Of a stretch of 36,254 nt of DNA, positions 17,276 through 26,339 are shown piece by piece. The notes under the pieces were generated by a model that ran no database searches, was not told where the DNA came from, and saw only the letters and a program-made list of their open reading frames with translations. A program made the position numbers and the translations under genes. The DNA comes from an uncultured Chlorobiaceae bacterium (GTDB lineage: Bacteria; Bacteroidota; Chlorobiia; Chlorobiales; Chlorobiaceae). The DNA lies in contig CAIPKT010000140.1 in assembly GCA_903865705.1 (NCBI GenBank), positions 1 to 36,254 on the forward strand, in the 5' to 3' direction. Positions within the stretch are counted from its first letter, which is position 1, and each line of letters begins with the position of its first letter.

Positions 17276-18298
17276 TTAAACGTCAACCCTCTCTCCTCTT
17301 ATTGCAGCATTCACACAATCAAGCTTCAAAAGCAACGCACACATACTGTCCACGTCCTCTCTGGTAGTATTATGCGAATTATAATCCTCCTTCAACGATA
17401 CCTCTTCACGCCCTTCGCTGAAAAATGCCGCATAGTTCAAGTCCCTATTATCTGCAGGAACGCGGTAATACCCTCCCAAATCTTGAGCTACGCTCATCTC
17501 TTCACGGGTCAGAAGACTTTCATAAAGTTTTTCTCCATGCCGTGTACCGATAATGGTAACAGGAACGTCGGTCTTAAGCAACTTCTTGAGCGCCAGCGCC
17601 AAGGTCTCAATGGTTGCACTTGGAGCCTTCTGCACAAAGGTGTCTCCAGGCTGGCCATGCGTAAATGCATAAAGCACCAGATCAACCGCATCGTCAATAG
17701 TCATCATGAAACGGGTCATGTTTGGATCAGTGATAGTCATGGGCTTGCCCTCCTGAATATGCTTCAGAAACAAAGGAATTACCGAGCCCCTGCTTGCCAT
17801 CACGTTACCATAGCGAGTCACATTAATCACCGTTCGGCTTCCGGAAACGCGAGACTGTGCAACAGCAATCTTCTCCATCATGGCTTTTGAAATACCCATA
17901 GCGTTGATAGGATAAACTGCCTTGTCTGTGCTAAGGACTACCACCCGCTTAACACCTACGGCAGTTGCCTGAGTCAACACGTTATGTGTACCCATAGCAT
18001 TAGTTCGAAGCGCTTCAACGGGGAAAAACTCACATGAGGGAACCTGTTTCAGAGCTGCTGCATGAAAGATGAAATCCACCCCCTCCATCGCATCACGCAC
18101 GCTATCCGCATTACGCACATCCCCTATATAAAACTTAAGCTTTGAATTTGCATACAACTTACGCATATCGTCCTGCTTCTTCTCGTCACGACTAAAAATA
18201 CGAATTTCAGCGATTTCAGTCTGAAGAAAGCGGCGCAGTACGGCATTGCCAAAGGTGCCTGTGCCACCTGTTATGAGAAGTGTTTTACCTCTGAACAT
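17276..18298 (-). CDS. fnlA: UDP-GlcNAc 4,6-dehydratase/5-epimerase (CapE/FnlA/WbjB)
   Basis: 340 residues of the CapE type: TGGTGTFGNAVLRRF at the start, HAAALKQVP, then LSTDKAVYPINAMGISK, in which methionine replaces the usual SDR tyrosine, as in inverting 4,6-dehydratases. It performs the first step of UDP-L-FucNAc synthesis, removing the 6-hydroxyl and epimerising C5 of UDP-GlcNAc. The gene order CapE, CapF, CapG on the transcript follows the biochemical order. The second dehydratase in the window (34845-36254) is the membrane-bound CapD/WbpM type and serves another branch. Confidence 0.92.
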   Translation of the reverse strand: MFRGKTLLITGGTGTFGNAVLRRFLQTEIAEIRIFSRDEKKQDDMRKLYANSKLKFYIGDVRNADSVRDAMEGVDFIFHAAALKQVPSCEFFPVEALRTNAMGTHNVLTQATAVGVKRVVVLSTDKAVYPINAMGISKAMMEKIAVAQSRVSGSRTVINVTRYGNVMASRGSVIPLFLKHIQEGKPMTITDPNMTRFMMTIDDAVDLVLYAFTHGQPGDTFVQKAPSATIETLALALKKLLKTDVPVTIIGTRHGEKLYESLLTREEMSVAQDLGGYYRVPADNRDLNYAAFFSEGREEVSLKEDYNSHNTTREDVDSMCALLLKLDCVNAAIRGERVDV

Positions 18299-18373
18299 CA
18301 GTCATCTTTTATTTGTGATTAATTAAACATCTATAATTTTCCGCTAAACCTTAAACAACAAAAGTCTTTCGAT

Positions 18374-19477
18374 TTAGGATTTCTCAGAAACTTCAATCCA
18401 AAACGACTTTAGTTGTTCTATAACCTTATCCATTGAATACTCGGTATGCGACTTATAATATGCACGCCTACCCATAGTAAGCCGTAATTCTTCATCAGAA
18501 CAAACATTATAAAGCGCCATACTGAGCGCGTTCACATCATGAGGAGGGACAGTAACACCACATCCATCGGAAAGCATTTCTGGGATAGCTCCTACGTTAG
18601 TTGAAACTATGGATTTACCCAATGCCATCGCTTCTATAATCACATTTGGAAATCCCTCGGTATAACTTGGCAATACAAATACATCTGACCCTGCCAACAA
18701 TAGCATAGCATCTTCGTGCGACTGCTCAGTAATAAATTCAAGATTATCCGAATGATAAAGATCACGTAGTTCTTGACGGTATAACTCTGAACCAGGCCCA
18801 ACTATAAGACATCGCCATTCCGGAAGTGACAATTCTGACCAAGCCTGACACAATTCAGCCATTCCTTTTGTTGGAATGGTCCACCCTAAATAAATAAGCG
18901 TTTTGATATGATAAACTGGTAAGGCCGAAGGCAATAGATTTAAGTCGATACCATTAGGTATTCGCTTTAGTAGAACATTTGGAAATATTCTAGCAATTGT
19001 ATCAGAAGTTACAGGGTCAATAGCAATTACAGCCGACGCCATACGGATGGCTAAAGAAAGTAGTTTCCACTCGTTAGTATTGTTTAATACAATCTCGGGT
19101 ATTCGTCCAAAATGTATATGATAAACTGTGGGAACTCCTATAAATCGAGATGTAGCTAGAATAGCAATATCTCGTAACGTAGCTAATTGTCCGGAAGTCG
19201 TTAAATGAATGACATCCGGTCGTTTCCATAGCATGAGCACAAACCTAAAATAGTCACGTACCAATTGCACCCCACCACCTATGACCCGCTTCCATATTGC
19301 CATATCATCAATAGCTCGCCAAGAAGGCGAAGTGTTGATGGTATCAATATCAATATCGTTACGCATTTTAGCATAACGCCGGACCAATACAACCCACTGC
19401 GCAATACCACCTTTTGGAGGTGGGACTGGAGCAATAAGGCATATATGCAAAGGAAATCCCCTCACAATACGCTTCAT
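18374..19477 (-). CDS. Family 4 glycosyltransferase
   Basis: 367 residues of GT-B fold, with [16 protein letters not shown] near the start (glycine-rich loop), HIHFGRIPE in the middle and the family 4 retaining signature [22 protein letters not shown] with its E-x7-E pair, followed by [11 protein letters not shown]. It probably transfers one sugar of the repeat unit. The ATG at 19477 forms an ATGA overlap with the stop of the upstream acetyltransferase gene and is preferred to an ATG ten codons further out. The donor cannot be read. It is the first gene of this block to be clearly AT-richer than the FucNAc genes. Confidence 0.85.
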   Translation of the reverse strand: MKRIVRGFPLHICLIAPVPPPKGGIAQWVVLVRRYAKMRNDIDIDTINTSPSWRAIDDMAIWKRVIGGGVQLVRDYFRFVLMLWKRPDVIHLTTSGQLATLRDIAILATSRFIGVPTVYHIHFGRIPEIVLNNTNEWKLLSLAIRMASAVIAIDPVTSDTIARIFPNVLLKRIPNGIDLNLLPSALPVYHIKTLIYLGWTIPTKGMAELCQAWSELSLPEWRCLIVGPGSELYRQELRDLYHSDNLEFITEQSHEDAMLLLAGSDVFVLPSYTEGFPNVIIEAMALGKSIVSTNVGAIPEMLSDGCGVTVPPHDVNALSMALYNVCSDEELRLTMGRRAYYKSHTEYSMDKVIEQLKSFWIEVSEKS

Positions 19478-20097
19478 CTTGTTATCATAATTTTTTCCTT
19501 TTGCCATCGTTCAAGATCAATCATTGCAAATCGTTTTTCAATTGGATAAAGCGTAACCTCATGAGTAAGTATTTCCTCAACACTCCATCGATATTTTATG
19601 ACTCGAGCTGGATTTCCTGCAACAACAGCATAAGGAGGCACAGACTTTGTCACTACAGATCCAGCTCCAACAATCGAACCGCGACCTATTGTAACGCCAT
19701 GTAAAATGACCGCACGAGTTCCGACCCAGACATCATCCTCAATACATACTCCTAAATCGTCTTCAGACCGTTTATCCTTTTCATGGACATCAACCATGAA
19801 ACGCCCAATATAGGTAGTCGTATGGTTTCCACCCTGAATATTCACCTCAGGACCAAACATAACATTATTGCCAATAAGAATATTAGAACGGGTCGCACTG
19901 AGCCTTGGTTTATTACCAAGAGAAACATTGTGACCAACATAAATGTTTGTAAAACTATAATCACCATTTGGATCAAACAAAAAATTCATACCATAACTGC
20001 CAAACAATGGCCGCAATAGCATCATCTTAAGGCGGCGCCAACACCGCGAAAATAAAACCAAAGTTTGACCCGGAATTTTGATTAAACTTAAATTCAT
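19474..20097 (-). CDS. Hexapeptide-repeat acetyltransferase
   Basis: 207 residues. Beta-helix turns run from about residue 50 ([24 protein letters not shown]), followed by the loop GGNHTT with the likely catalytic histidine and the end pattern [27 protein letters not shown]...[17 protein letters not shown]. This is the maltose/galactoside O-acetyltransferase pattern. It overlaps the following glycosyltransferase by 4 bp, so the acetyl group may be put on the sugar which that enzyme adds. ATG at 20097; the gap to the upstream gene is 5 bp. Confidence 0.84.
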   Translation of the reverse strand: MNLSLIKIPGQTLVLFSRCWRRLKMMLLRPLFGSYGMNFLFDPNGDYSFTNIYVGHNVSLGNKPRLSATRSNILIGNNVMFGPEVNIQGGNHTTTYIGRFMVDVHEKDKRSEDDLGVCIEDDVWVGTRAVILHGVTIGRGSIVGAGSVVTKSVPPYAVVAGNPARVIKYRWSVEEILTHEVTLYPIEKRFAMIDLERWQKEKIMITR

Positions 20098-20102
20098 CGA
20101 TT

Positions 20103-21335
20103 TTAGGCTGAATGACGCTTTTTAACTTGATACATGAATTCACTAAGAGGTCTACTCCAGTTTCGATAATCGAAGCTAATTTCTGCTCTTCGACAGGCAT
20201 TAAATCTCATATCCTCTCGCTGCTCGAAGGAAAGAGCCATTGCTCGGCGCAAACCATTAGCAAATGCTTCAGGTGAACAATCTGATACAACTAACCCTTC
20301 CTGACCATCTCGAACATACATACCAACGTCACTTGTCAAGTTACAAATTACAGGTACACCCATAGACAAACTCTCGACCAACTTGGTTGGAAACCCCGCA
20401 TGCGCAAAACGAAGATCCGGACGCAATAAAATAGAAAAATCCGCCCTTTTAACATAAGCCATTGCTACTTCATGAGTTACCTTGCCAACAAAGCGCAACG
20501 TATCATTCAACCAATCAAGTATCTGTGCATCCCTACCGAGACTCTCTGCCAGTTCACCACGAGAAGGTCCAACGATAACCAATTCACACGACCTTGCTTC
20601 ATTACCAAGAAGCATGAGACCTCGAATAGCATTCACCAACAAATCTTTTTTTCCGGCATTACCAACAAAAGACAATTGCAAAGTCGATTTAAAGATATTT
20701 GGAAGCGTCATCCATTTGTTGATATTAGTCTGATAATCAATAAGAACTGGAACACGAACTGTAGGTTTGCCGTTACGACTATAATAGTTTTCCAAATAAC
20801 TACTGATAGCCAAAACCCCATCTGCATAACCTCCCTGCATATATCGCATGCTGAATGCAGAATCCAAAGCGAGAGGTCCAAACCTACCCAATAATACGTG
20901 AGAACTATCATACCACTCTACAACATCTGTTACCAATACAATGTTGTGCATTGTACAAAACCTTCTTAATTGAGCTAAAAGCAAAGTCCCCACCTGATAT
21001 GCGAACACGGCTACAAATTGTTCTGTCCATAAAGCATCAAGACGTTTCATCACACTTTGACCAGTAAAATATGTAGACCACAATCTTATGCCCCGTCTTA
21101 TCAGAGAACTACCGACATCAGAGGATGGATAGTATAAAAAACTATCATATTTATACACATCTTCCGATAGAGCATCTTGAGGTCGACCGAAACTTTCAGC
21201 GCCTAGATAAACAACCTCATAACCTGATTCTCTTAGTGCTTTTCCAATTCCATATACTCGGTGCGAACCAGCATCGCTATCAGGAAAAAGAAAGTTTCCT
21301 ACGTAAAATATTTTAGGCGAACTAGTTAATGACAT
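20103..21335 (-). CDS. Family 4-like glycosyltransferase
   Basis: 410 residues of GT-B type: an N-terminal [25 protein letters not shown] motif region with a glycine-rich loop, a [13 protein letters not shown] middle part, a [13 protein letters not shown] strand opening the second domain and a donor site of the form [19 protein letters not shown]. The GFPTKLVE form differs from the usual GFPxVIxEAM, so it belongs to a divergent branch. Sugar specificity is unknown. It is co-directional with, and close to, an acetyltransferase on each side. Confidence 0.75.
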   Translation of the reverse strand: MSLTSSPKIFYVGNFLFPDSDAGSHRVYGIGKALRESGYEVVYLGAESFGRPQDALSEDVYKYDSFLYYPSSDVGSSLIRRGIRLWSTYFTGQSVMKRLDALWTEQFVAVFAYQVGTLLLAQLRRFCTMHNIVLVTDVVEWYDSSHVLLGRFGPLALDSAFSMRYMQGGYADGVLAISSYLENYYSRNGKPTVRVPVLIDYQTNINKWMTLPNIFKSTLQLSFVGNAGKKDLLVNAIRGLMLLGNEARSCELVIVGPSRGELAESLGRDAQILDWLNDTLRFVGKVTHEVAMAYVKRADFSILLRPDLRFAHAGFPTKLVESLSMGVPVICNLTSDVGMYVRDGQEGLVVSDCSPEAFANGLRRAMALSFEQREDMRFNACRRAEISFDYRNWSRPLSEFMYQVKKRHSA

Positions 21336-21355
21336 TGAAATAATTACTCATTAAC

Positions 21356-21919
21356 TTATTTTAGGATGCTTGCCTTCGAGGTTATTCCAAAGATTTTTTT
21401 CAACACAACTTCTTTTTCCAAACCATTTAGATGTCCGCACTTCAAACTTTTTTTCTTCATTTGTACTAAATATTCATCTACACTCTTGATAACCCGAGCT
21501 GGAACTCCAACAGCAACGCTATTATCAGGAATATCGTGTGTAACAATTGACCCAGCACCTACAATTACTCTATTTCCAATATTAACCCCTGGCATAATTA
21601 GAGATTTAATACCTATATACACATCGTTTCCAATACTTATTGGCGCAGTCCATTCCAAATCAGCCACCTCTTTTCGCAATATTAATGTACCTCCATCGTG
21701 GGTTACAAATGTGCACCCAGAAGTAATATGGACATTGTCACCAATTTTAATTAACCAAGGCTCAGTTCCAAACATGCCCGAAGGCATGCCGTAAAAATAT
21801 ACGTTTTTACCAATTGTGACTCCAATTGATCGAGCATAACCAAGGGGATTAAGTTTAGCATGTATTTCGCGTATCATGAATTTAAATACAGATACTAGCC
21901 TATAAAATGAAATTACCAT
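21356..21919 (-). CDS. Hexapeptide-repeat acetyltransferase
   Basis: About 187 residues. The beta-helix starts near IGVTIGKNVYFYG and includes IGDNVHITSGCTFVTHDGG (likely catalytic histidine), IGNDVYIGIKSLIMPGVNIGN and VGAGSIVTHDIPDNSVAVGVPARVIKS, the WcaB/CysE-like acetyltransferase pattern. The start is uncertain: the frame runs to a TTG at 21955, with ATG codons at 21919 and 21877 and no clear ribosome site at any. The middle choice is used. It is one of three acetyltransferase genes within 3.3 kb. Confidence 0.78.
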   Translation of the reverse strand: MVISFYRLVSVFKFMIREIHAKLNPLGYARSIGVTIGKNVYFYGMPSGMFGTEPWLIKIGDNVHITSGCTFVTHDGGTLILRKEVADLEWTAPISIGNDVYIGIKSLIMPGVNIGNRVIVGAGSIVTHDIPDNSVAVGVPARVIKSVDEYLVQMKKKSLKCGHLNGLEKEVVLKKIFGITSKASILK

Positions 21920-21958
21920 ACTGTAAATATATAATGAGTTAATCTTTATAAACAATTA

Positions 21959-22708
21959 TTAAATAGCAATATTTGCAAAGGACATAATATTTTTAAAATC
22001 ACAACAATTCCGCAGTAACAAATGAGGGCTTTTAAAATCATCTGCTCTATCTTGAATCAACTCATCAGTCCAGTTCCACCACTTTAGGTCACACAATTTT
22101 TTAATGATATCTTCACTGAATCGAAAACGAATTAAACGGGCTGGAATGCCACCAACAATTGCATAAGGAGGAACATCTTTACTAACTACCGCACCTGCAC
22201 CAATAATAGCCCCATCGCCAATGGTAACACCATCCAAAATCGTCGCATGATGACCAATCCATACATCGTTTCCTATAGTAATAGGGCGATATTCGATCAA
22301 ACATGGATTTGAAATAAAATTAACAGTATGTTTAATCGCAGAATAGAATCCAGGGAAAGTAGAGACATTATCTGTTGGGTGTGTCCCTGTACCAATCACC
22401 ACACCTGGACCTATCGAACAAAATCTTCCAATAGAGCATTGGCTGATTCGACAATTGATACCGCAGTATGTATGTCGACCCATGTAAACATAGCTTAGTA
22501 CTGAACCATTCCAAATACGGTTTAACCCTTCAAATTGGCAAAATGAATCTGCATTTGAACCAGGAGCAAACTGTACACCATCATATCTAAAGCGCGATAA
22601 ATATGTGCGTGAATGATGACGTATCGCCTCTTTTATGGCAGAAAAAGCACCCAACAATACACTCATCATTAACAACCTCGTGGATTTTAGGTTTGATCTA
22701 ATAGTCAT
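21959..22708 (-). CDS. CatB/xenobiotic-type hexapeptide acetyltransferase
   Basis: 249 residues. The beta-helix carries SIGRFCSIGPGVVIGTGTHPTDN, in which the histidine is the expected catalytic base, a long loop (about residues 118-143), then IGNDVWIGHHATILDGVTIGDGAIIGAG and PPYAIVGGIPARLIRFRF. The C-terminal LKWWNW patch is typical of the CatB/VatD branch. In a glycan locus the acceptor is presumably a sugar. ATG at 22708; it stands 26 bp from the polymerase gene. Confidence 0.84.
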   Translation of the reverse strand: MTIRSNLKSTRLLMMSVLLGAFSAIKEAIRHHSRTYLSRFRYDGVQFAPGSNADSFCQFEGLNRIWNGSVLSYVYMGRHTYCGINCRISQCSIGRFCSIGPGVVIGTGTHPTDNVSTFPGFYSAIKHTVNFISNPCLIEYRPITIGNDVWIGHHATILDGVTIGDGAIIGAGAVVSKDVPPYAIVGGIPARLIRFRFSEDIIKKLCDLKWWNWTDELIQDRADDFKSPHLLLRNCCDFKNIMSFANIAI

Positions 22709-22734
22709 ATATATTTATTTTATAAGTTTTAAGA

Positions 22735-23883
22735 TTAGGTACATATTGACTTTCTTTTAAATGGGAGCACAATATTTATTATTTTATTATTATTTTTACC
22801 ATTAGCCAGATAAATAAAAATAAAATAAAACGGCACGAAATCATATTGAGTAAAGAAATTTGATGTATCCGTACTCATTCTTATTAAAGCAGCAGCAAAC
22901 AAAATAAATAAAATCCGGTTTCTTCTATATAAATATGTTGATGATAACAAAATTAATACTATATAAACAAAACTGAACAAGCCAACAAATGAATGAAGTC
23001 TAATATATGAATTATGATAATTATAGTACCAATCCTGCATATATGAGTCTGCCCTAACATCTGAACCAAAAACTATTGTATATAAATTTAAATTATTGAA
23101 ATAGTGACCCCATATCTGATCTCGCCCCGTTTCGAGCCCATCTGTTGCAAATTTATTAATAGCGTTATCAGGAATAATATAATTGACAAAAGATGCAAAT
23201 ACCTGATCCACAATCAAATACCCAAATATCGAGACCACAATAATTAGAAAATAATATTTTTTATTTTTATGACCCATAAAAGCCAAAAGCCCGACTAACA
23301 TTACTGAAGATGCGATTATCCCTGAACGACCTACGGCCCAAATTGAAATAATTAATGCAATAAGCGCAGGGAATATATCTATTTTTTTATCGTTGGTTAT
23401 AGAAACAACATACAAAGCAATACAAGAAAAAATAACAACAATAGAAATTGAATTACGACTACTGTAATCATTTCCAATAATCTCAGAATAAGTAAATATC
23501 CGCCATAAAAAATACAAAACAAGGGAATAAAAAGGGATATATCCTACAACTTTGCTTATCTTCCTTCGGATTAAAAGCAAAGCTATTCCAGAGTTAGCCA
23601 TTATATTAATAACTAAAACAAATACCCCTTCTTTTCTATTTACAATAAGAGCTGAAGCAAGAAGAAATAACAAGGTAATCCCTACAAATAAATATATGTA
23701 TGAATTATCTTTACTTTTATTCATAAATTCCATTAGCAACGCGGCAAGACCTATTAAACTACTAAATATAAATATGAACTTATTATCCATAAAATAATTA
23801 GCCAAAACAGATATCATATAACAAAAAAACAAATATGAAGAAGCCATATCTGCAATAAAATTATCATTAAATTTTTGCTTCAT
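22735..23883 (-). CDS. O-antigen polymerase (Wzy)-like membrane protein
   Basis: 382 residues with about ten hydrophobic helices and one large periplasmic-type loop after the GRSGI segment. The loop ends in the NYHNSYIRLHSFVGL motif, similar to the His-Asn-x-x motif before a late helix in Wzy/WaaL proteins. Wzy joins lipid-linked repeat units at the periplasmic face. The gene is very AT-rich and lysine/isoleucine-rich, unlike the FucNAc genes, as is common for the variable centre of such loci. Sequence conservation in this family is low, so the call rests on topology, motif and context. Confidence 0.72.
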   Translation of the reverse strand: MKQKFNDNFIADMASSYLFFCYMISVLANYFMDNKFIFIFSSLIGLAALLMEFMNKSKDNSYIYLFVGITLLFLLASALIVNRKEGVFVLVINIMANSGIALLLIRRKISKVVGYIPFYSLVLYFLWRIFTYSEIIGNDYSSRNSISIVVIFSCIALYVVSITNDKKIDIFPALIALIISIWAVGRSGIIASSVMLVGLLAFMGHKNKKYYFLIIVVSIFGYLIVDQVFASFVNYIIPDNAINKFATDGLETGRDQIWGHYFNNLNLYTIVFGSDVRADSYMQDWYYNYHNSYIRLHSFVGLFSFVYIVLILLSSTYLYRRNRILFILFAAALIRMSTDTSNFFTQYDFVPFYFIFIYLANGKNNNKIINIVLPFKRKSICT

Positions 23884-23903
23884 TCAGAACACCTTATTTA
23901 TTA

Positions 23904-24074
23904 TTATTCAATTAATAACTTCTGGCGGCGACGATGACTTTCAAAAAAAGCCAATATATAAAAATTATTATTTTCCATAAACATCATATATAAACAACGT
24001 TCATTTATTACAGAATAAACGACACGATATTTAGGAGTATTTAAATGAGCTTGTTTTTTATTCTTATAGCGTAA
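23904..24074 (-). pseudogene. Possible remnant of a RelE/ParE-like toxin gene (C-terminal half)
   Basis: A frame opens after a TGA at 24075-24077 and runs 56 codons to TAA at 23904-23906, without any ATG, GTG or TTG near its beginning. Its translation contains PKYRVVYSVINE, FYILAFFESHRRRQ and ends LLIE, which resembles the final strands of RelE/ParE toxins (Y-R-V-x-Y, then a hydrophobic strand, then His-Arg). The first half of the gene and an antitoxin are missing. The likeness is by eye only and could be chance in AT-rich DNA. Confidence 0.35.
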
Positions 24075-24083
24075 TCATATACT

Positions 24084-24944
24084 TTACAGCTTATTATTGC
24101 CAAATAGTGTATCATAATCCACTTTAGGAAAAACGTCTAAATATGTTTGATTATTAGAGTTGGCATTATAAATATTATTTTTTAGCGAACCCAGATATTT
24201 ATATTTTTTAAATATCTCGGAATGTCTTCTCATTTGATATTCACTATCAATATGATTTATACTTTTTATATCTGCTTGCATAACATGATCTTTGCTTTGA
24301 TCATAAAAGTATATAAAAAGGCCATTAAACCAGTCATGATCAATACCAATGAGGTAGATTTTTTCAAACCCAAGATACATCGCCACACTTATTGCAACTT
24401 CTGATACTGACCCTATATCTGGAATTCTACATAAATCAATTGGTGTATTAAAATTGCCATCCCATAAAGAATATTCAACCCAATGAATAATTCTATTTTT
24501 AAAAATACAATTCTCCTCAATTAATACCCTATCCCCAATATGAATAAACATTTCTGCGTCTCCAGTTGCAGATTCCATCACTTTGAGCCATTGTATAAAA
24601 TCATTAATTTCAAATGTACCCAGATGACTCTTTAAAAGAGGAGGAATTACATGAAATTTAGATTTTATTATTTTGAAATCAGGGTGCGCAAATGTATTGC
24701 TTACACTAATAACAAACTCACCCTCAAGCTTTTTCATGTCTTGACTTTTTACTGATGAACCAGCTCCCATTATAAAACATCGAGAACTACTATATTTATT
24801 TTTTATCTTTAAGTTTTCCTTAAGCAGTTGTTTATCCTCCAAACTCATTAACGATAATTTAATATTTCCATTTACTTTATTAAGGGTGTGCAAAATACCA
24901 GGTGATATAAACCATTTTTTTATAAATTGTATCATACTAAACAT
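24084..24944 (-). CDS. DUF115/Maf-like protein, candidate nonulosonic-acid transferase
   Basis: 286 residues. A Rossmann-like half begins with CFIMGAGSSV (nucleotide-binding type loop, 60-65) and VISVSNTFAH; the later stretch SEVAISVAMYLGFEKIYLIGIDHDW (181-205) and the end YLDVFPKVDYDTLF are the pattern of the DUF115 (MptE-like) family. That domain also forms the core of Maf proteins, which attach pseudaminic or legionaminic acid to flagellin, and a similar pattern occurs in GT42 sialyltransferases. With genes for a CMP-activated nine-carbon acid directly upstream, transfer of that acid to the glycan is the best-supported role. A flagellin target is not supported, since no flagellar gene is here. 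Confidence 0.68.
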   Translation of the reverse strand: MFSMIQFIKKWFISPGILHTLNKVNGNIKLSLMSLEDKQLLKENLKIKNKYSSSRCFIMGAGSSVKSQDMKKLEGEFVISVSNTFAHPDFKIIKSKFHVIPPLLKSHLGTFEINDFIQWLKVMESATGDAEMFIHIGDRVLIEENCIFKNRIIHWVEYSLWDGNFNTPIDLCRIPDIGSVSEVAISVAMYLGFEKIYLIGIDHDWFNGLFIYFYDQSKDHVMQADIKSINHIDSEYQMRRHSEIFKKYKYLGSLKNNIYNANSNNQTYLDVFPKVDYDTLFGNNKL

Positions 24945-25008
24945 ATCTTATAAGCCGTAATAATATATTTTTAATTAATATTCATCTAACCGTACTGATT
25001 TAAAGACT

Positions 25009-25641
25009 TTATGTCTCTAACCATTTCACCACTTCGAACACTTCTGCATACTTTACACCTATTCGCTGGCCAGCATTTTCTGCTTCATTTTTAAAGAAAT
25101 GTACCCATTTTTCCCCAGTCCTTTGCATTTCTGATTCATGAGCTGCTATAGCCTGAGCTTTAAGGCTCCAAGTATTAGTAATATCTATATAAAAATTTCC
25201 CTTAAAATCTAATGGTGAGTGGTACCAATTGCTTCGGTACATTAAAAGCCGAGGAACATGACGGCAACTGTGCAAAGATGCTTTCGCAACTGCATGATGA
25301 TCGTGGTGAATATCACCGGACCAATGTGCATAAACAAGATCAATCTTTTTATCTTCAACAACTTTTAAAATCTCAATGTTTAAAGTATCATTAAATTCAA
25401 TTTCAAGAGTTTTGAACTTTCCGCAAATTAGTCCTGTAACTCCTAATATCTTCATAGCTTTTTCAGCTTCCTCAAGGGCTATTTCATTCGATCGGACTTC
25501 GTGGTTGTATTGATTTGCAAAACCTGAGACTGTTGCAACAAACACATAAACATTATCACCTTGCTGCGCATGCTTGCCCAGAGTACCTCCGCAGCCCAAT
25601 TCCACATCATCGAAATGTGCTCCAATTGCTAATATATTCAT
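25009..25641 (-). CDS. PIG-L/LmbE-family N-deacetylase
   Basis: 210 residues, with the zinc-site motif AHFDDVELGCGG (His9, Asp11, Asp12) and the second motif HHDHH at 111-115. These enzymes hydrolyse the N-acetyl group of GlcNAc-type sugars or sugar conjugates. The start overlaps the WbqC-family stop as ATGA, so it belongs to the five-gene chain that begins with the NeuB-like synthase. It could free an amino group on the nonulosonic acid or its precursor, for another acyl group to be added; the substrate is unproven. Confidence 0.85.
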   Translation of the reverse strand: MNILAIGAHFDDVELGCGGTLGKHAQQGDNVYVFVATVSGFANQYNHEVRSNEIALEEAEKAMKILGVTGLICGKFKTLEIEFNDTLNIEILKVVEDKKIDLVYAHWSGDIHHDHHAVAKASLHSCRHVPRLLMYRSNWYHSPLDFKGNFYIDITNTWSLKAQAIAAHESEMQRTGEKWVHFFKNEAENAGQRIGVKYAEVFEVVKWLET

Positions 25642-26339
25642 TTACTCATCCTTAATAATTCTCGTGAGGTCTTTATACCATGATTAAAAAGCACGTCCAA
25701 TACACTCAAAAAGGGAACAAACCCACCGAATTGCTGTGTATAGACCGGATGGGTAAAATCTTGCCATATCACATCAATACCTGCCCTAGCAAATGGTTCA
25801 ACTATAAAATAATCCCGCGCTCCCACGCCAGAAAGATAGTGTGTCGCTGAAACTTTCTGGAGTAAATTCACTAACAACTCATTTTTTGTCCCAACCGGGT
25901 CGAGGTCGCTTGACCAAACCCAAGGTATTCGTACATCAAGCATATCCATCAACATTGCAATAAATGCCATATTGAAATCACGCAGTAGTTGAAACGGCTT
26001 TGCATACAATTGTGAGACTTCTTGCATCATCTCACTGTAAAAGGGTGCTTTGCGGTAGTTGTGCTCGATAAGTCGCAAATTATCTTTACGCCAATCAATA
26101 ATTGTGGATAGTTCAATTTGGCTGATGGCGGTATTGAGTGGCGCTTTGTTGACACTTACTGAAAGCCATTTTTCGCCTTGAGCTGTCTTTATTTTATCCC
26201 GGTTTGTCCAGCCTCTACCTTTACTAACATATTGCACATGATCCAATGCGATATACATATCTGCATAAAGGAAACGATGAAAAAATCCCAGGTAAGGTGC
26301 AAAGTCTGGCTGGTGAATAACAACGATTTTTTTTTTCAT
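25638..26339 (-). CDS. WbqC-family protein
   Basis: 233 residues. It begins with the family signature VVIHQPDFAPYLGFFHRFLYADMYI (His9, Gln10, Pro11, Pro15, Gly18), followed by DHVQYVSKGRGWTNRDKIKT and a conserved LSVSV strand. WbqC-like proteins occur in many O-antigen and nonulosonic-acid loci; their exact reaction is not established, though links to amino-sugar modification have been suggested. ATGA overlaps on both sides tie it to the PseG-like hydrolase and the PIG-L deacetylase. Confidence 0.85.
   Translation of the reverse strand: MKKKIVVIHQPDFAPYLGFFHRFLYADMYIALDHVQYVSKGRGWTNRDKIKTAQGEKWLSVSVNKAPLNTAISQIELSTIIDWRKDNLRLIEHNYRKAPFYSEMMQEVSQLYAKPFQLLRDFNMAFIAMLMDMLDVRIPWVWSSDLDPVGTKNELLVNLLQKVSATHYLSGVGARDYFIVEPFARAGIDVIWQDFTHPVYTQQFGGFVPFLSVLDVLFNHGIKTSRELLRMSK

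Noticed and set aside
17252-17890. 212-codon open frame antisense to the CapE-type gene
   Set aside because: The opposite strand encodes a fully conserved dehydratase; the antisense product is rich in His/Cys/Arg without any family pattern.
20472-20894. 140-codon open frame antisense to a glycosyltransferase
   Set aside because: Shadow of the glycosyltransferase frame; no domain-like pattern or ribosome site.
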